A stretch of 64,000 nt of DNA, from NCBI GenBank assembly GCA_902576125.1, contig CACGUF010000001.1, positions 1 to 64,000 on the forward strand, in the 5' to 3' direction. This DNA is from an uncultured Alphaproteobacteria bacterium (GTDB lineage: Bacteria; Pseudomonadota; Alphaproteobacteria; HIMB59; GCA-002718135). The notes under the pieces were generated by a model. The model was not told the origin of the DNA. It saw only the letters and a list, made by a program, of their open reading frames with translations, and ran no database searches. The position numbers were made by a program, and so were the translations under genes. The stretch's first letter is position 1. Each line of letters starts with the position of its first letter. Positions 35,814-44,442 of this stretch are shown here, one piece after another.

Positions 35814-36755
35814 ATGTGCGGAATTGCTGGAATAATTCACAAAGGTAAATCTACAAACGTAGGTGGAGAAATGCAAAAAATGCTGCAATCTCTAAAACAT
35901 CGAGGACCAGACTCAACTGGCTATGCTTTATATGGAAATGGTGAGTCGAATAATTATATTTTAAGGTTTAAGGTTGGTGAAAATGTCAAAGAAGGCAGTT
36001 CTGCAGTAATGGAGGATGAAAGTGTCTATCAAGAAAGGGTAGAACAGGTAAATACAAAAATATCTACTTCAGGTGCAACTCTTCATAAAGAAGAGCAGAT
36101 CACCCCATATTCTTATAGATATGTAATTTCTTATGATGGAGATTTACTTGATTTAGCAAAACAAATTGAATCAGTTGAAATGACAGAAATTTTATCTCTA
36201 GGTAAGTCACTGGAATTAATAAAAGATATCGGTGATGCTTCAGTTGTTGCTAACCAATATGAGCTCAGTGATTTTGCCGGTACTCATGGCATTGGGCACA
36301 CTAGAATGGCAACTGAATCTGGTGTGGATATTCGTTCTGCTCATCCATATTGGGCGTATCCATTTAGCGATGTATCCGTTGTTCATAATGGTCAATTAAC
36401 AAATTATTGGAATAATCGAAGAGCTCTTGAAAAAAAAGGGATGCGTTTTATGTCTACATGTGACTCTGAGCTAATTGCAGTTTATCTTGCTGATAAAATA
36501 CGTAATGGAATAGATTTAGAAGAAGCGATGAGAGGATCCTTAGATGACTTGGACGGCGTGTTTACATATTTAGTCGCAACGAAAGATAAATTAGGAATGG
36601 CCAAAGATCATATGGCTGCTAAACCAATGGTATTGTACGAAAGTGATGATTTGGTAGCACTTGCTTCTGAGGAAGTTGCGATAAGAACCGTTCTTCCTGA
36701 AGAGATAGACACTTATGATCCTTATGAAGGAGAGGTAAAAGTATGGCAAGCATAA
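35814..36755 (+). CDS. Class II glutamine amidotransferase-like subunit (GlxB/MgsA-type), set 1
   Basis: N-terminal-nucleophile amidotransferase domain, 313 residues, homologous to the first domain of glutamate synthase. The nucleophile is Cys2 (MCGIAGI); the substrate-site motifs LKHRGPDSTGY, GIGHTRMATES and VVHNGQLTN are intact. It would hydrolyse or process the gamma-glutamyl amide and pass the amine on. Its stop overlaps the next gene by 13 bases, exactly as in the second set at 40356. It follows the GS-like ligase by 20 bases. Confidence 0.85.
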   Translation: MCGIAGIIHKGKSTNVGGEMQKMLQSLKHRGPDSTGYALYGNGESNNYILRFKVGENVKEGSSAVMEDESVYQERVEQVNTKISTSGATLHKEEQITPYSYRYVISYDGDLLDLAKQIESVEMTEILSLGKSLELIKDIGDASVVANQYELSDFAGTHGIGHTRMATESGVDIRSAHPYWAYPFSDVSVVHNGQLTNYWNNRRALEKKGMRFMSTCDSELIAVYLADKIRNGIDLEEAMRGSLDDLDGVFTYLVATKDKLGMAKDHMAAKPMVLYESDDLVALASEEVAIRTVLPEEIDTYDPYEGEVKVWQA

Positions 36756-37585
36756 AAAAACATAAATCTACTGAAATGGGTTTGCATGATGAAGTTTTAA
36801 CAGGCCGTACCCAACAAGTTTTTTTTAATCCAGAAGAGACCGAAAATTTCTTTTATCATGACGCCCACAAAGTTGACTTTAATAAAAGAACAGAAATTGA
36901 TGCAAATAATTTAGAATGTATTGATATCAATAGAAAAATAAACGAACTAATGACTAAAGGTTATGGAACAATTGTCATAAAAAATCCTGGATCAAAACAT
37001 AGTATAGGTGTTGGAATTTTAAATAAATTAAACTTAATCATAGAAGGTAGTCTTGGATATTTTGGAATAGGTTCAGTTGACGGGCCTGTTGTAAGAATAT
37101 CTGGAAGAGTTGGCTGGTCTTGCGCTGAAAATATGATGGCTGGTAAAGTTGTTGTAGAAAAAAATGCTGGATCTTGTTTTGGAGCAGCGATTAGAGGTGG
37201 AGATTTAATTTGCAAAGGAAGTGTCGGCGCTAGATCAGGTATTGATATGAAAGGTGGGACTATTATAGTTGGTGGAGATGCTGGAGCTTTTACAGGATTT
37301 ATGATGCAACGAGGAAGAATAGTAATTCTGGGTGATGTTGGTCCTAATTTAGGTGACTCACTTTATGATGGCACTATTTTTGTTGGAGGTTCAATTAAAT
37401 CATTGGGTGCTGATGCCGTTGAGGCAGAGCTAACTGATTTAGATATAGCTTGGTTAAAAAGAAAAATAAAAGTTTCTGAAATTGATAAAAAAATTGATTA
37501 TAAAAAAATCACAAAAATTGTTTCAGGAAAAAAATTATGGAATTACGATAATTTAGAACCAACTGAGAGAAAAGGTGCAATTTAG
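36743..37585 (+). CDS. Glutamate synthase GXGXG-domain subunit (GlxC/MgsB-type), set 1
   Basis: A 280-residue beta-helix (GXGXG) domain protein corresponding to the C-terminal domain of glutamate synthase large subunit. Repeated glycine motifs run from about residue 80 to 210 (GSLGYFGIGSVDGP, GRVGWSCAENMMAG, GGDAGAFTGFMMQRG, GDVGPNLGDSLYDG). An N-terminal part of about 70 residues and a charged C-terminal tail lie outside the repeats. It overlaps the amidotransferase gene by 13 bases and precedes the FMN-domain gene by 13 bases. Confidence 0.85.
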   Translation: MASIKKHKSTEMGLHDEVLTGRTQQVFFNPEETENFFYHDAHKVDFNKRTEIDANNLECIDINRKINELMTKGYGTIVIKNPGSKHSIGVGILNKLNLIIEGSLGYFGIGSVDGPVVRISGRVGWSCAENMMAGKVVVEKNAGSCFGAAIRGGDLICKGSVGARSGIDMKGGTIIVGGDAGAFTGFMMQRGRIVILGDVGPNLGDSLYDGTIFVGGSIKSLGADAVEAELTDLDIAWLKRKIKVSEIDKKIDYKKITKIVSGKKLWNYDNLEPTERKGAI

Positions 37586-37598
37586 AAAGGATTGAATA

Positions 37599-38957
37599 AT
37601 GGCTAAAAAAAATAAAAAAAATAAAAAAAATACAGATAAAAGTATATTAGGTCGTAATTCAATTTTTACACCTGACGTTATAAACGATATTCATATTAAG
37701 TCGCAGCTAGGCAGATACCGTATGCGTGGTATGGCTCTTATGAAAAAAATACCTCACTGGGATGATTTAACATTCTTACCTGGCACTCTTACTAGATTTG
37801 TAATTGAAGGATATAGAGAGAAATGTGAAACAAAGACTGTGATTGGTCCGAGATGTAAAAACCCAATAGAGTTAGATATTCCAGTTTATATAACTTCAAT
37901 GAGCTTTGGCGCTTTATCTTATGAAGCAAAAACTGCACTTGCAAGAGGAGCAACAATGGCTGGAAGCGCAACATGTTCAGGTGAAGGTGGAATGATTCCA
38001 GATGAAAGAAGATATTCTCACAAGTGGTATTATCAATGTATTCAATCTCGATATGGATTTAATCCGCACCATGCCCAATTAGCGGATGGAATAGAAGTAT
38101 TTATAGGACAAGGTCAGAAAGTTGGAATGGGTGGACACTTAATGGGACAAAAAGTTACTGACCAAGTTGCTGAAATGAGATCTTTACCCGCAGGTATTGA
38201 TCAGAGATCGCCAGCTAGACATCCTGACTGGTTAGGACCAGATGATCTGGCATTAAAAGTTCAGGAACTTAGAGAATTAACTGATAACCAAGTACCGATT
38301 CAATTAAAACTTGGTGCAGCTAAAGTTTATGATGATGTTAGAATGGCAGCTAAATGTGATCCAGACTCAATTTATTTGGATTGTATGGAAGGCTCAACTG
38401 GTGCAGGCCCTCATATTGCTGCAGCTAATACAGGTATTCCTGGTATAGCGGCGGTAAGAGAGGCAAGAAGAGCATTAGATGATGTAGGAAAATCAGGAGA
38501 CGTTACTTTAATTTTTGCAGGTGGACTTAGAGATGGGGCAGATATGGCAAAAGCTTTAGCGCTAGGCGCTGATTGTATTTCTGTTGGTACAGGTGCATTA
38601 GTTGCACTTAATTGTAATAAAGATATTCCAGAAGCTGATTTTGAAAAAGAATTAGGAGTAGAAGCAGGGTACTGTTATCATTGTCATACAGGAAGATGTC
38701 CGGTAGGTGTTGCAACACAAGATCCTGAATTAAGAAAAAGATTGAATCCAGATGATGCAGCGCTAAGGGTTTATAACTATTTACATGCGATGACCTTAGA
38801 GGCTCAACTTTTAGCAAGAGCATGTGGTAAAACTAACATTCATTCATTAGAACCAGAAGATCTTGCTGCATTGACTATGGAAGCATCTGCACTTGCAAAA
38901 GTACCACTTGCAGGAACAGATCATACTGTAGGCGTTGACAACTTCCATTCAATTTAG
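37599..38957 (+). CDS. FMN-domain glutamate synthase-like subunit with Fe-S cysteines, set 1
   Basis: Catalytic FMN-barrel subunit (GlxD/MgsC type), 452 residues. Family motifs include MSFGALSYEAKTAL, ACSGEGGM-like TCSGEGGM, RSPARHPDWLGPDDL and FAGGLRDGADMAKALALGAD. A cysteine cluster, CYHCHTGRCPVG, retains the three ligands used for the [3Fe-4S] centre in bacterial glutamate synthase; the paralogue at 41053 has none of them. The N-terminus is very lysine-rich (MAKKNKKNKKN). It probably makes an N-substituted glutamate from 2-oxoglutarate. Start has GAAAGGA upstream. Confidence 0.86.
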   Translation: MAKKNKKNKKNTDKSILGRNSIFTPDVINDIHIKSQLGRYRMRGMALMKKIPHWDDLTFLPGTLTRFVIEGYREKCETKTVIGPRCKNPIELDIPVYITSMSFGALSYEAKTALARGATMAGSATCSGEGGMIPDERRYSHKWYYQCIQSRYGFNPHHAQLADGIEVFIGQGQKVGMGGHLMGQKVTDQVAEMRSLPAGIDQRSPARHPDWLGPDDLALKVQELRELTDNQVPIQLKLGAAKVYDDVRMAAKCDPDSIYLDCMEGSTGAGPHIAAANTGIPGIAAVREARRALDDVGKSGDVTLIFAGGLRDGADMAKALALGADCISVGTGALVALNCNKDIPEADFEKELGVEAGYCYHCHTGRCPVGVATQDPELRKRLNPDDAALRVYNYLHAMTLEAQLLARACGKTNIHSLEPEDLAALTMEASALAKVPLAGTDHTVGVDNFHSI

Positions 38958-38966
38958 GAGATACAT

Positions 38967-39383
38967 ATGGTTAAGAAAAAAAATAAAAAAACTATAAAAA
39001 AGAAAGTAAAATCTTCTAAACAAAAAGATAAAGGTATTAAAACTGCTAGAGAAAAAATGATAGGTCAACATATTGGCTATCGCTATGATGTTAATCTATT
39101 ACCTGATTATAATCGATTAACTCCCTTTTTAAAAAAATATATTGAACACATGGGTTGGGATGATCTAAACTGGCTTGAAGATGTTCATATGGGTTATGAA
39201 AATGGTAAACCTGCTGTATTTGATAGAAATATAAATGGATGGGTTACAACTCCGCCAAAATTAAAATTGCCAAAAGATCAACAAGATCGAGATATGATAG
39301 CAAGAGAATTATTAATTAAATTTCAAATGTCTTCAAATCACCCTCTTGTGGTATTAAAGAAGGCATATAAAAAATTTAATTAA
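38967..39383 (+). CDS. Unknown lysine-rich small protein following set 1
   Basis: A 138-residue protein I do not recognise. The first 30 residues are almost half lysine (MVKKKNKKTIKKKVKSSK); the rest is a compact-looking region with aromatic and acidic residues (HMGWDDLNWLEDVHMGYENG) ending LVVLKKAYKKFN. There is no signal peptide or membrane segment. It starts nine bases after the FMN-subunit stop with AGGAGATA in front, so it is co-translated with set 1. The lysine-rich start echoes those of both FMN subunits. A fourth subunit or an assembly factor is possible. Confidence 0.7.
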   Translation: MVKKKNKKTIKKKVKSSKQKDKGIKTAREKMIGQHIGYRYDVNLLPDYNRLTPFLKKYIEHMGWDDLNWLEDVHMGYENGKPAVFDRNINGWVTTPPKLKLPKDQQDRDMIARELLIKFQMSSNHPLVVLKKAYKKFN

Positions 39384-39480
39384 AATTTTTGAAAGTTAAT
39401 ACTAAAATTTTTTATATTTAGCTCTTGCTTTTATAAGATTATATATATTTATGTATTGAGTTATTTTAATTTATAATTTT

Positions 39481-40368
39481 ATGTGCGGTATAGTAGGTTT
39501 ATATTTAAAAAAGAAAAAATTGCATAATAAACTTGGGTTTTATTTAAGTGGTATGCTTGATAATATGTCATCAAGAGGACCGGACTCTGCAGGTTTTGCA
39601 ATATATAATAATAAAGTATCAAAAAAATATTATAAATATTCCCTTTGTTTAAATAGCACTTCATTGAGTGAATTTGAGCAAGTTGTTAAACAAAAATTTA
39701 AAGATATAACAATAAAAAATATTTCAGATCATATAGTTGTTCAAACATCAACTACGCCTAAAAAATTTATTTCTTATATTCATAGAAATTTTAGTCAAAT
39801 TTCATTAGTAGGTTATGGAAGATCAATCGAAATTTTTAAACAAGTTGGAAATCCATCAGAAATCGTTAAAAAATTTAAGCTAGAAAATTTTTCTGGCTCA
39901 CATGCTATCGGTCATACTAGAATGGCAACTGAAAGTGCAATAACAGTTGATGGATCACATCCTTATTCAACTGGAGAAGATGAATGCTTAGTTCATAATG
40001 GCTCTTTATCTAATCACAACAATCTAAGAAGACAATTAATTAAAAAAGGTAAAACATTTGATTCTTTAAATGATACTGAAGTAGCTGCAGGTTATATCAG
40101 TCAAAAATTATCAGAAAATAAATCAATGAAGAACACTTTAACAGAATCTCTTACAGATTTAGATGGTTTTTATACTTTTATTGCTGGCACTAATAAAGGA
40201 TTTGCTGTCTTAAGAGATGAAATTGCCTGCAAACCTGCTGTCATAGCAGAAAACAATGACTATGTTGCTGTAGCTTCTGAATTTCAGGCTATGGCTCATC
40301 TTCCTTATGTCAATAAATCTAATATTTATGAACCAAAACCTGGAGTTGTATATACATGGGGAAAATAG
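39481..40368 (+). CDS. mgsA: N-methylglutamate synthase subunit A-like (class II amidotransferase), set 2
   Basis: Second copy of the GlxB/MgsA-type amidotransferase, 295 residues. Cys2 nucleophile (MCGIVGL), SSRGPDSAGF, AIGHTRMATES and CLVHNGSLSN are intact. It overlaps the next gene by 13 bases. This set faces gmaS (42970) across a convergent junction, the neighbourhood expected for the gamma-glutamylmethylamide route, in which MgsABC turns the amide plus 2-oxoglutarate into N-methylglutamate. GlxB of unknown function is the alternative name for the same family. Confidence 0.82.
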   Translation: MCGIVGLYLKKKKLHNKLGFYLSGMLDNMSSRGPDSAGFAIYNNKVSKKYYKYSLCLNSTSLSEFEQVVKQKFKDITIKNISDHIVVQTSTTPKKFISYIHRNFSQISLVGYGRSIEIFKQVGNPSEIVKKFKLENFSGSHAIGHTRMATESAITVDGSHPYSTGEDECLVHNGSLSNHNNLRRQLIKKGKTFDSLNDTEVAAGYISQKLSENKSMKNTLTESLTDLDGFYTFIAGTNKGFAVLRDEIACKPAVIAENNDYVAVASEFQAMAHLPYVNKSNIYEPKPGVVYTWGK

Positions 40369-41051
40369 AAAATTTAGATTTTAAAAAAAACACTTTAAGA
40401 AAAATAAATAATTATCTTCAAAATATTAGTTATAAAAATAACAAAAGAGAATTTACTGTAAAAAATCCAAGTGGTCATCATGCTATATGCGCAGGCTTAA
40501 CTGAAAACATATCCGTAAAAATAAATGGACATGTAGGATATTATTGTGGCGGGATGAATCAAAAAGCACATATTACTATTAACGGTAATGCTGGGACTGG
40601 CTTAGGTGAAAATATGATGTCTGGCTTAATTCATGTAAAAGGTAATGCTTCGCAGTCTGCTGGCGCTACTGCTCATGGTGGTACAATCATTATAGATGGT
40701 GACACTAGCTCTCGCTGTGGTATTTCAATGAAAGGTATTGATATAATTGTTAAAGGGTCTGTAGGTCATATGTCGGGATTCATGGCTCAATCAGGAACAT
40801 TGCTTATTTGTGGTGATGCTGGTGAAGCACTTGGTGACAGTATCTATGAGACTGTTATCTATTTAGCAGGAAAACCAAAGAGTTTAGGTGTGGACTGTGT
40901 TGAAAAAAAAATAAACAAAAAAGATATAAAAAAAATTGAAGATTTATTGGAAACTGGAAAGATAAAAAAATTTAAAGTAAAAGATTTTAAAAAATTTGGA
41001 TCTCAGAGAAAACTATATAATTTTAATATAGATAACATCTCTGATTATTAG
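40356..41051 (+). CDS. mgsB: N-methylglutamate synthase subunit B-like (GXGXG domain), set 2
   Basis: GXGXG beta-helix subunit of 231 residues, about 50 shorter than the set 1 version and lacking its N-terminal extension. The repeats read GHVGYYCGGMNQ, GNAGTGLGENMMSG, GDTSSRCGISMKG and GDAGEALGDSIYE. It overlaps the amidotransferase gene by 13 bases and the FMN-subunit gene starts two bases after its stop, so the three are tightly coupled. Confidence 0.82.
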   Translation: MGKIENLDFKKNTLRKINNYLQNISYKNNKREFTVKNPSGHHAICAGLTENISVKINGHVGYYCGGMNQKAHITINGNAGTGLGENMMSGLIHVKGNASQSAGATAHGGTIIIDGDTSSRCGISMKGIDIIVKGSVGHMSGFMAQSGTLLICGDAGEALGDSIYETVIYLAGKPKSLGVDCVEKKINKKDIKKIEDLLETGKIKKFKVKDFKKFGSQRKLYNFNIDNISDY

Positions 41052-41052
41052 T

Positions 41053-42384
41053 ATGGCAAAAAAGAAAAAAAAAATATTCACAACTCCACGTAAATCATGG
41101 ACTTTTGATGATTATACAAATTCAGAAATAAGAAGAGCAGCTGCAACAGGTATTTATGATATTCGTGGTGGTGGCTCAAAAAGAAAACTACCTCATTTTG
41201 ATGACCTGCTTTTTTTAGGAGCCTCTATGTCTCGGTATCCACTTGAGGGTTATAGAGAAAAATGTTTAACGAATGTTGTTTTAGGATCACGTTATGCAAA
41301 AAAGCCTTTAGAACTTGATATTCCAATAACAATTGCAGGTATGAGTTTTGGAGCATTATCTGGTCCGGCTAAAGAAGCTTTAGGCAGGGGCGCATCTATA
41401 GCTGGAACCTCAACTACAACTGGAGATGGAGGGATGACCAAAGAAGAGAGAGGTCAATCTAAAACACTTGTTTACCAACTTCTTCCTTCTCGTTATGGAA
41501 TGAATCCTGATGATTTGAGAAAAGCTGATGCTATTGAAGTTGTTATTGGTCAAGGAGCAAAACCTGGTGGTGGAGGTATGTTATTAGGTCAAAAAATTAG
41601 TGACCGTGTGGCAGAAATGAGAGATCTGCCTAAAGGGATCGATCAAAGATCAGCATGCCGACATCCTGATTGGACAGGCCCTGATGATCTAGCGATAAAA
41701 ATTACAGAATTGAGAGAAATAACAAAATGGAAAGTGCCAATCTTTGTTAAAATTGCAGGAGCTAGACCGTACTACGATACTGCCTTAGCTATAAAAGCGG
41801 GAGCTGATGTAGTTGTGCTTGATGGTATGCAGGGTGGAACAGCAGCTACACAGGAAGTTTTTATTGAAAATGTTGGACAGCCTACATTAGCTTGTATACG
41901 TCCCGCAGTCGATGCTCTTCAAGATTTAAATATGCATCGAAAAGTGCAACTTATAATTTCCGGAGGCATTCGAAATGGAGCCGATGTTTCTAAGGCACTT
42001 GCTTTAGGTGCAGACGCTGTATCAATTGGGTCAGCAGCGATGATAGCAATTGGAGATAATGATCCTAAATGGGAAAAAGAATATAAAAAACTTGGAAGTG
42101 TATCCGGAGCATATGACGATTGGCATGAAGGTAATGACCCAGCAGGTATATCTACGCAAGATAAAAAATTAATGAAAAGATTAGACCCCATTAAAGCAGG
42201 TAAAAAATTATCTAATTATTTAAAAGTGATGACTTTAGAAGCACAAACAATAGCACGAGCGTGTGGTAAAAATAATTTGCATAATTTAGAACCTGAGGAT
42301 CTGTGTGCTTTAACGGTTGAATCTGCAGCTATGGCCCGAGTTCCTTTAGCAGGCACGAATTGGATACCAGGTTTTGATAAATAA
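41053..42384 (+). CDS. mgsC: N-methylglutamate synthase subunit C-like (FMN domain), set 2
   Basis: FMN-barrel subunit of 443 residues. Motifs SEIRRAAATGIYDIRGGG, MSFGALSGPAKEALGRGAS, RSACRHPDWTGPDDLAIKI and LDGMQGGTAATQEVF are characteristic of GlxD/MgsC. At the place where set 1 has CYHCHTGRCPVG this protein has AYDDWHEGNDPAG, so the three Fe-S ligands are absent. From memory of GlxD-type proteins this is normal for that branch, not damage. The rest of the protein is intact. It is convergent with the 181-residue gene after gmaS. Confidence 0.84.
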   Translation: MAKKKKKIFTTPRKSWTFDDYTNSEIRRAAATGIYDIRGGGSKRKLPHFDDLLFLGASMSRYPLEGYREKCLTNVVLGSRYAKKPLELDIPITIAGMSFGALSGPAKEALGRGASIAGTSTTTGDGGMTKEERGQSKTLVYQLLPSRYGMNPDDLRKADAIEVVIGQGAKPGGGGMLLGQKISDRVAEMRDLPKGIDQRSACRHPDWTGPDDLAIKITELREITKWKVPIFVKIAGARPYYDTALAIKAGADVVVLDGMQGGTAATQEVFIENVGQPTLACIRPAVDALQDLNMHRKVQLIISGGIRNGADVSKALALGADAVSIGSAAMIAIGDNDPKWEKEYKKLGSVSGAYDDWHEGNDPAGISTQDKKLMKRLDPIKAGKKLSNYLKVMTLEAQTIARACGKNNLHNLEPEDLCALTVESAAMARVPLAGTNWIPGFDK

Positions 42385-42408
42385 TTTTTAATTTATTATA
42401 ACTTAAAT

Positions 42409-42954
42409 CTAAATAATTTTTTTTAATTCAGTTTTTATTGGACTAAAGTGAATTATTTCGATGTTTTCATTTAAATTAGGATTAAAGAAAAAATTATGAA
42501 AAAAAGTATATTTCCATTTTGCATCATTTTTTTTTAATTTATTAATATTAACTGGAAAATAAAAACCAGTCTCTCTTTCAAAAAATTGTGTATTTAATTT
42601 TTTTTTCTTAATTATTTTTTTATATAATTCTGAATTAACATCAAAAGTGGCAGTAAAGGAACCATCAAAGTTAGCGGGAGTATTATAATATTCTGATGAA
42701 AGAAATTTTACAATTTTATCAAATCTTATTTCAGGTTCATTTGTTTGTTTAATCATAAATTCAAACATTTTAGCTGTATCATTGCAGTTTTTTTCAAGCA
42801 GTACTGATCTAATACTACAAAGCTCTTTGTTTGATTTAATTTCTGATAGATTAGCTACTGTTCCTTCAGATGGTTTTCCACTAAACATCCTGAAATTACG
42901 TTGTCGAATACTACACTGCCAAACAACAAAATTACTCCAACCAATCTTTGACAT
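42409..42954 (-). CDS. Unknown protein downstream of gmaS
   Basis: A 181-residue protein with no domain I recognise, no signal peptide and no membrane segment. The N-terminal half contains VWQCSIRQRNFRMFSGKPSEG, the C-terminal half is rich in Asn, Lys and Phe. It begins 15 bases after the gmaS stop on the same strand, so it is probably in the gmaS operon. Its link to methylamine metabolism rests only on position. Confidence 0.6.
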   Translation of the reverse strand: MSKIGWSNFVVWQCSIRQRNFRMFSGKPSEGTVANLSEIKSNKELCSIRSVLLEKNCNDTAKMFEFMIKQTNEPEIRFDKIVKFLSSEYYNTPANFDGSFTATFDVNSELYKKIIKKKKLNTQFFERETGFYFPVNINKLKKNDAKWKYTFFHNFFFNPNLNENIEIIHFSPIKTELKKII

Positions 42955-42969
42955 GTTTAATTTATAAAT

Positions 42970-44325
42970 TTAACAATCTAAAGTATTGTCTCTTTCCCAT
43001 TGAGTAATTATGTTAGATTTATTTGATTTTGATTTTTTGAAGCCAATTCTCTTTTCTTGAGATGAATTATACTTTTTAATTTCTCTATTTTTTAACGTTA
43101 TGTAGGAATTAATAACATCTTTACCAAAAGCAGACTTAAGAACTTTGCTTTTATTTAGATTACTTAATGCCTGATTTAAACTTAATGGTAATTTTTTTGC
43201 ACCTTTAACCTTATGAGCTTCCTCATACATATTTACGTTAATAGGTTTACCTGGGTTTCTTTTTTTATCTAAACCATCTAATCCTGCTGCAATAATTCCA
43301 GCTTGTAATAAATAAGGATTAGTTGCTCCATCCATTAACCTTAATTCAAATCTACCTGATCCGGGAACACGTATCATATGAGTTCTATTATTACCAGAAT
43401 AGGTAATAGTGTTAGGAGACCAAGTAGCTCCAGAATCAGTAACAGGAGCATTAATTCTTTTATAACTATTAATGGTTGGATTAAACCACGCAGTTAAAGC
43501 TTCAGCTGAGTTCATAATTCCACCCATAAAATGGTAAGCAGTTTTTGATAAGCCTAATTGATCTTTTTTATCTAAAAATAAATTCTTACCTTTTTTATTC
43601 CAGATTGATAGGTGCGCATGACACCCATTTCCAGTTTTATCTATAAAGGGTTTTGGCATAAAGGTAGCTCTTAAACCTACTTTTTCTGCTAAAGTTCTAA
43701 CCATAAATTTAAAAAAAACATGACGGTCAGCTGTTTGTAGGCAGTCTGAAAAATCCCAATTCATTTCAAATTGTCCATTAGCATCTTCATGATCATTTTG
43801 GTACGGACCCCAACCAAGCATAATCATTGAATCACATATACCTCTAATTAAATCATACTGACGCATCAATGCAGATTGATCATAACAAGGTTTATCAGCA
43901 ATATCTTTTTGATCTGCAATAGAATCACCACTTGGAGAAATTAAAAAATATTCGCATTCAACACCACTTTTTAAGTGCATATTTTTCTTTGCTAATTTAT
44001 TAATTTGATTACGTAACATAACACGAGGAGAGGCATCTACTGGTTTACCATCCATCCATAAATCTGCTGCTAACCAACCAACATCCATTTGCCATGGAAG
44101 TTGTATAAAACTATTCGGATCAGGTATTGCTGCCATATCTGGGTCAGATGGAGACATATCTAAGTAAGTAGAAAAACCCGCAAATCCTGCACCTTCTTTT
44201 TGCATTTCTTTTATAGATTGAGCAGGGACTAATTTAGATCTAAGTACTCCAAAAAAATCTACATAACTTATTAAAAAGTATTTTATTTTTTTCTTTTTTG
44301 CGACCTCCGCCAGATTTATAGCCAT
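42970..44325 (-). CDS. gmaS: Gamma-glutamylmethylamide synthetase (GlnT/GmaS type)
   Basis: GS-fold ligase joining glutamate and monomethylamine with ATP. The 451 residues have VECEYFL, NDHEDANGQFEMNW, GNGCHAHLSIW, NNRTHMIRVPG and RFELRLMDGATNPYLLQAG, and finish WERDNTLDC, an ending typical of GmaS/GlnT (type III glutamate-ammonia ligase). The match to Roseobacter GmaS is close throughout. It is convergent with the second MgsABC-like set and followed by an unknown gene. A 25-residue basic insert near the C-terminus (EKRIGFKKSKSNKSN) is unusual. True GlnT glutamine synthesis is the alternative. Confidence 0.87.
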   Translation of the reverse strand: MAINLAEVAKKKKIKYFLISYVDFFGVLRSKLVPAQSIKEMQKEGAGFAGFSTYLDMSPSDPDMAAIPDPNSFIQLPWQMDVGWLAADLWMDGKPVDASPRVMLRNQINKLAKKNMHLKSGVECEYFLISPSGDSIADQKDIADKPCYDQSALMRQYDLIRGICDSMIMLGWGPYQNDHEDANGQFEMNWDFSDCLQTADRHVFFKFMVRTLAEKVGLRATFMPKPFIDKTGNGCHAHLSIWNKKGKNLFLDKKDQLGLSKTAYHFMGGIMNSAEALTAWFNPTINSYKRINAPVTDSGATWSPNTITYSGNNRTHMIRVPGSGRFELRLMDGATNPYLLQAGIIAAGLDGLDKKRNPGKPINVNMYEEAHKVKGAKKLPLSLNQALSNLNKSKVLKSAFGKDVINSYITLKNREIKKYNSSQEKRIGFKKSKSNKSNIITQWERDNTLDC

Positions 44326-44442
44326 TTTATCTCCTTAAATATTTAAATAACAGATTATTAACCCTCAAATAATAATTAATAAATACATTTTTTATAAAAC
44401 ATTTAATAACTAATCAACAATACTTTTTCTATAAATATCCAA

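Noticed and set aside
37599-38957. Calling set 1 a true ammonia-assimilating glutamate synthase (GltB)
   Set aside because: The domains are on three separate short genes in GlxB, GlxC, GlxD order beside a GS-like ligase and a flavoprotein oxidase, and no gltD-type small subunit is present.
42080-42160. Loss of Fe-S cysteines in the set 2 FMN subunit read as pseudogene decay
   Set aside because: The frame, all other motifs and tight gene coupling are intact, and as I recall the GlxD/MgsC branch normally lacks these cysteines.
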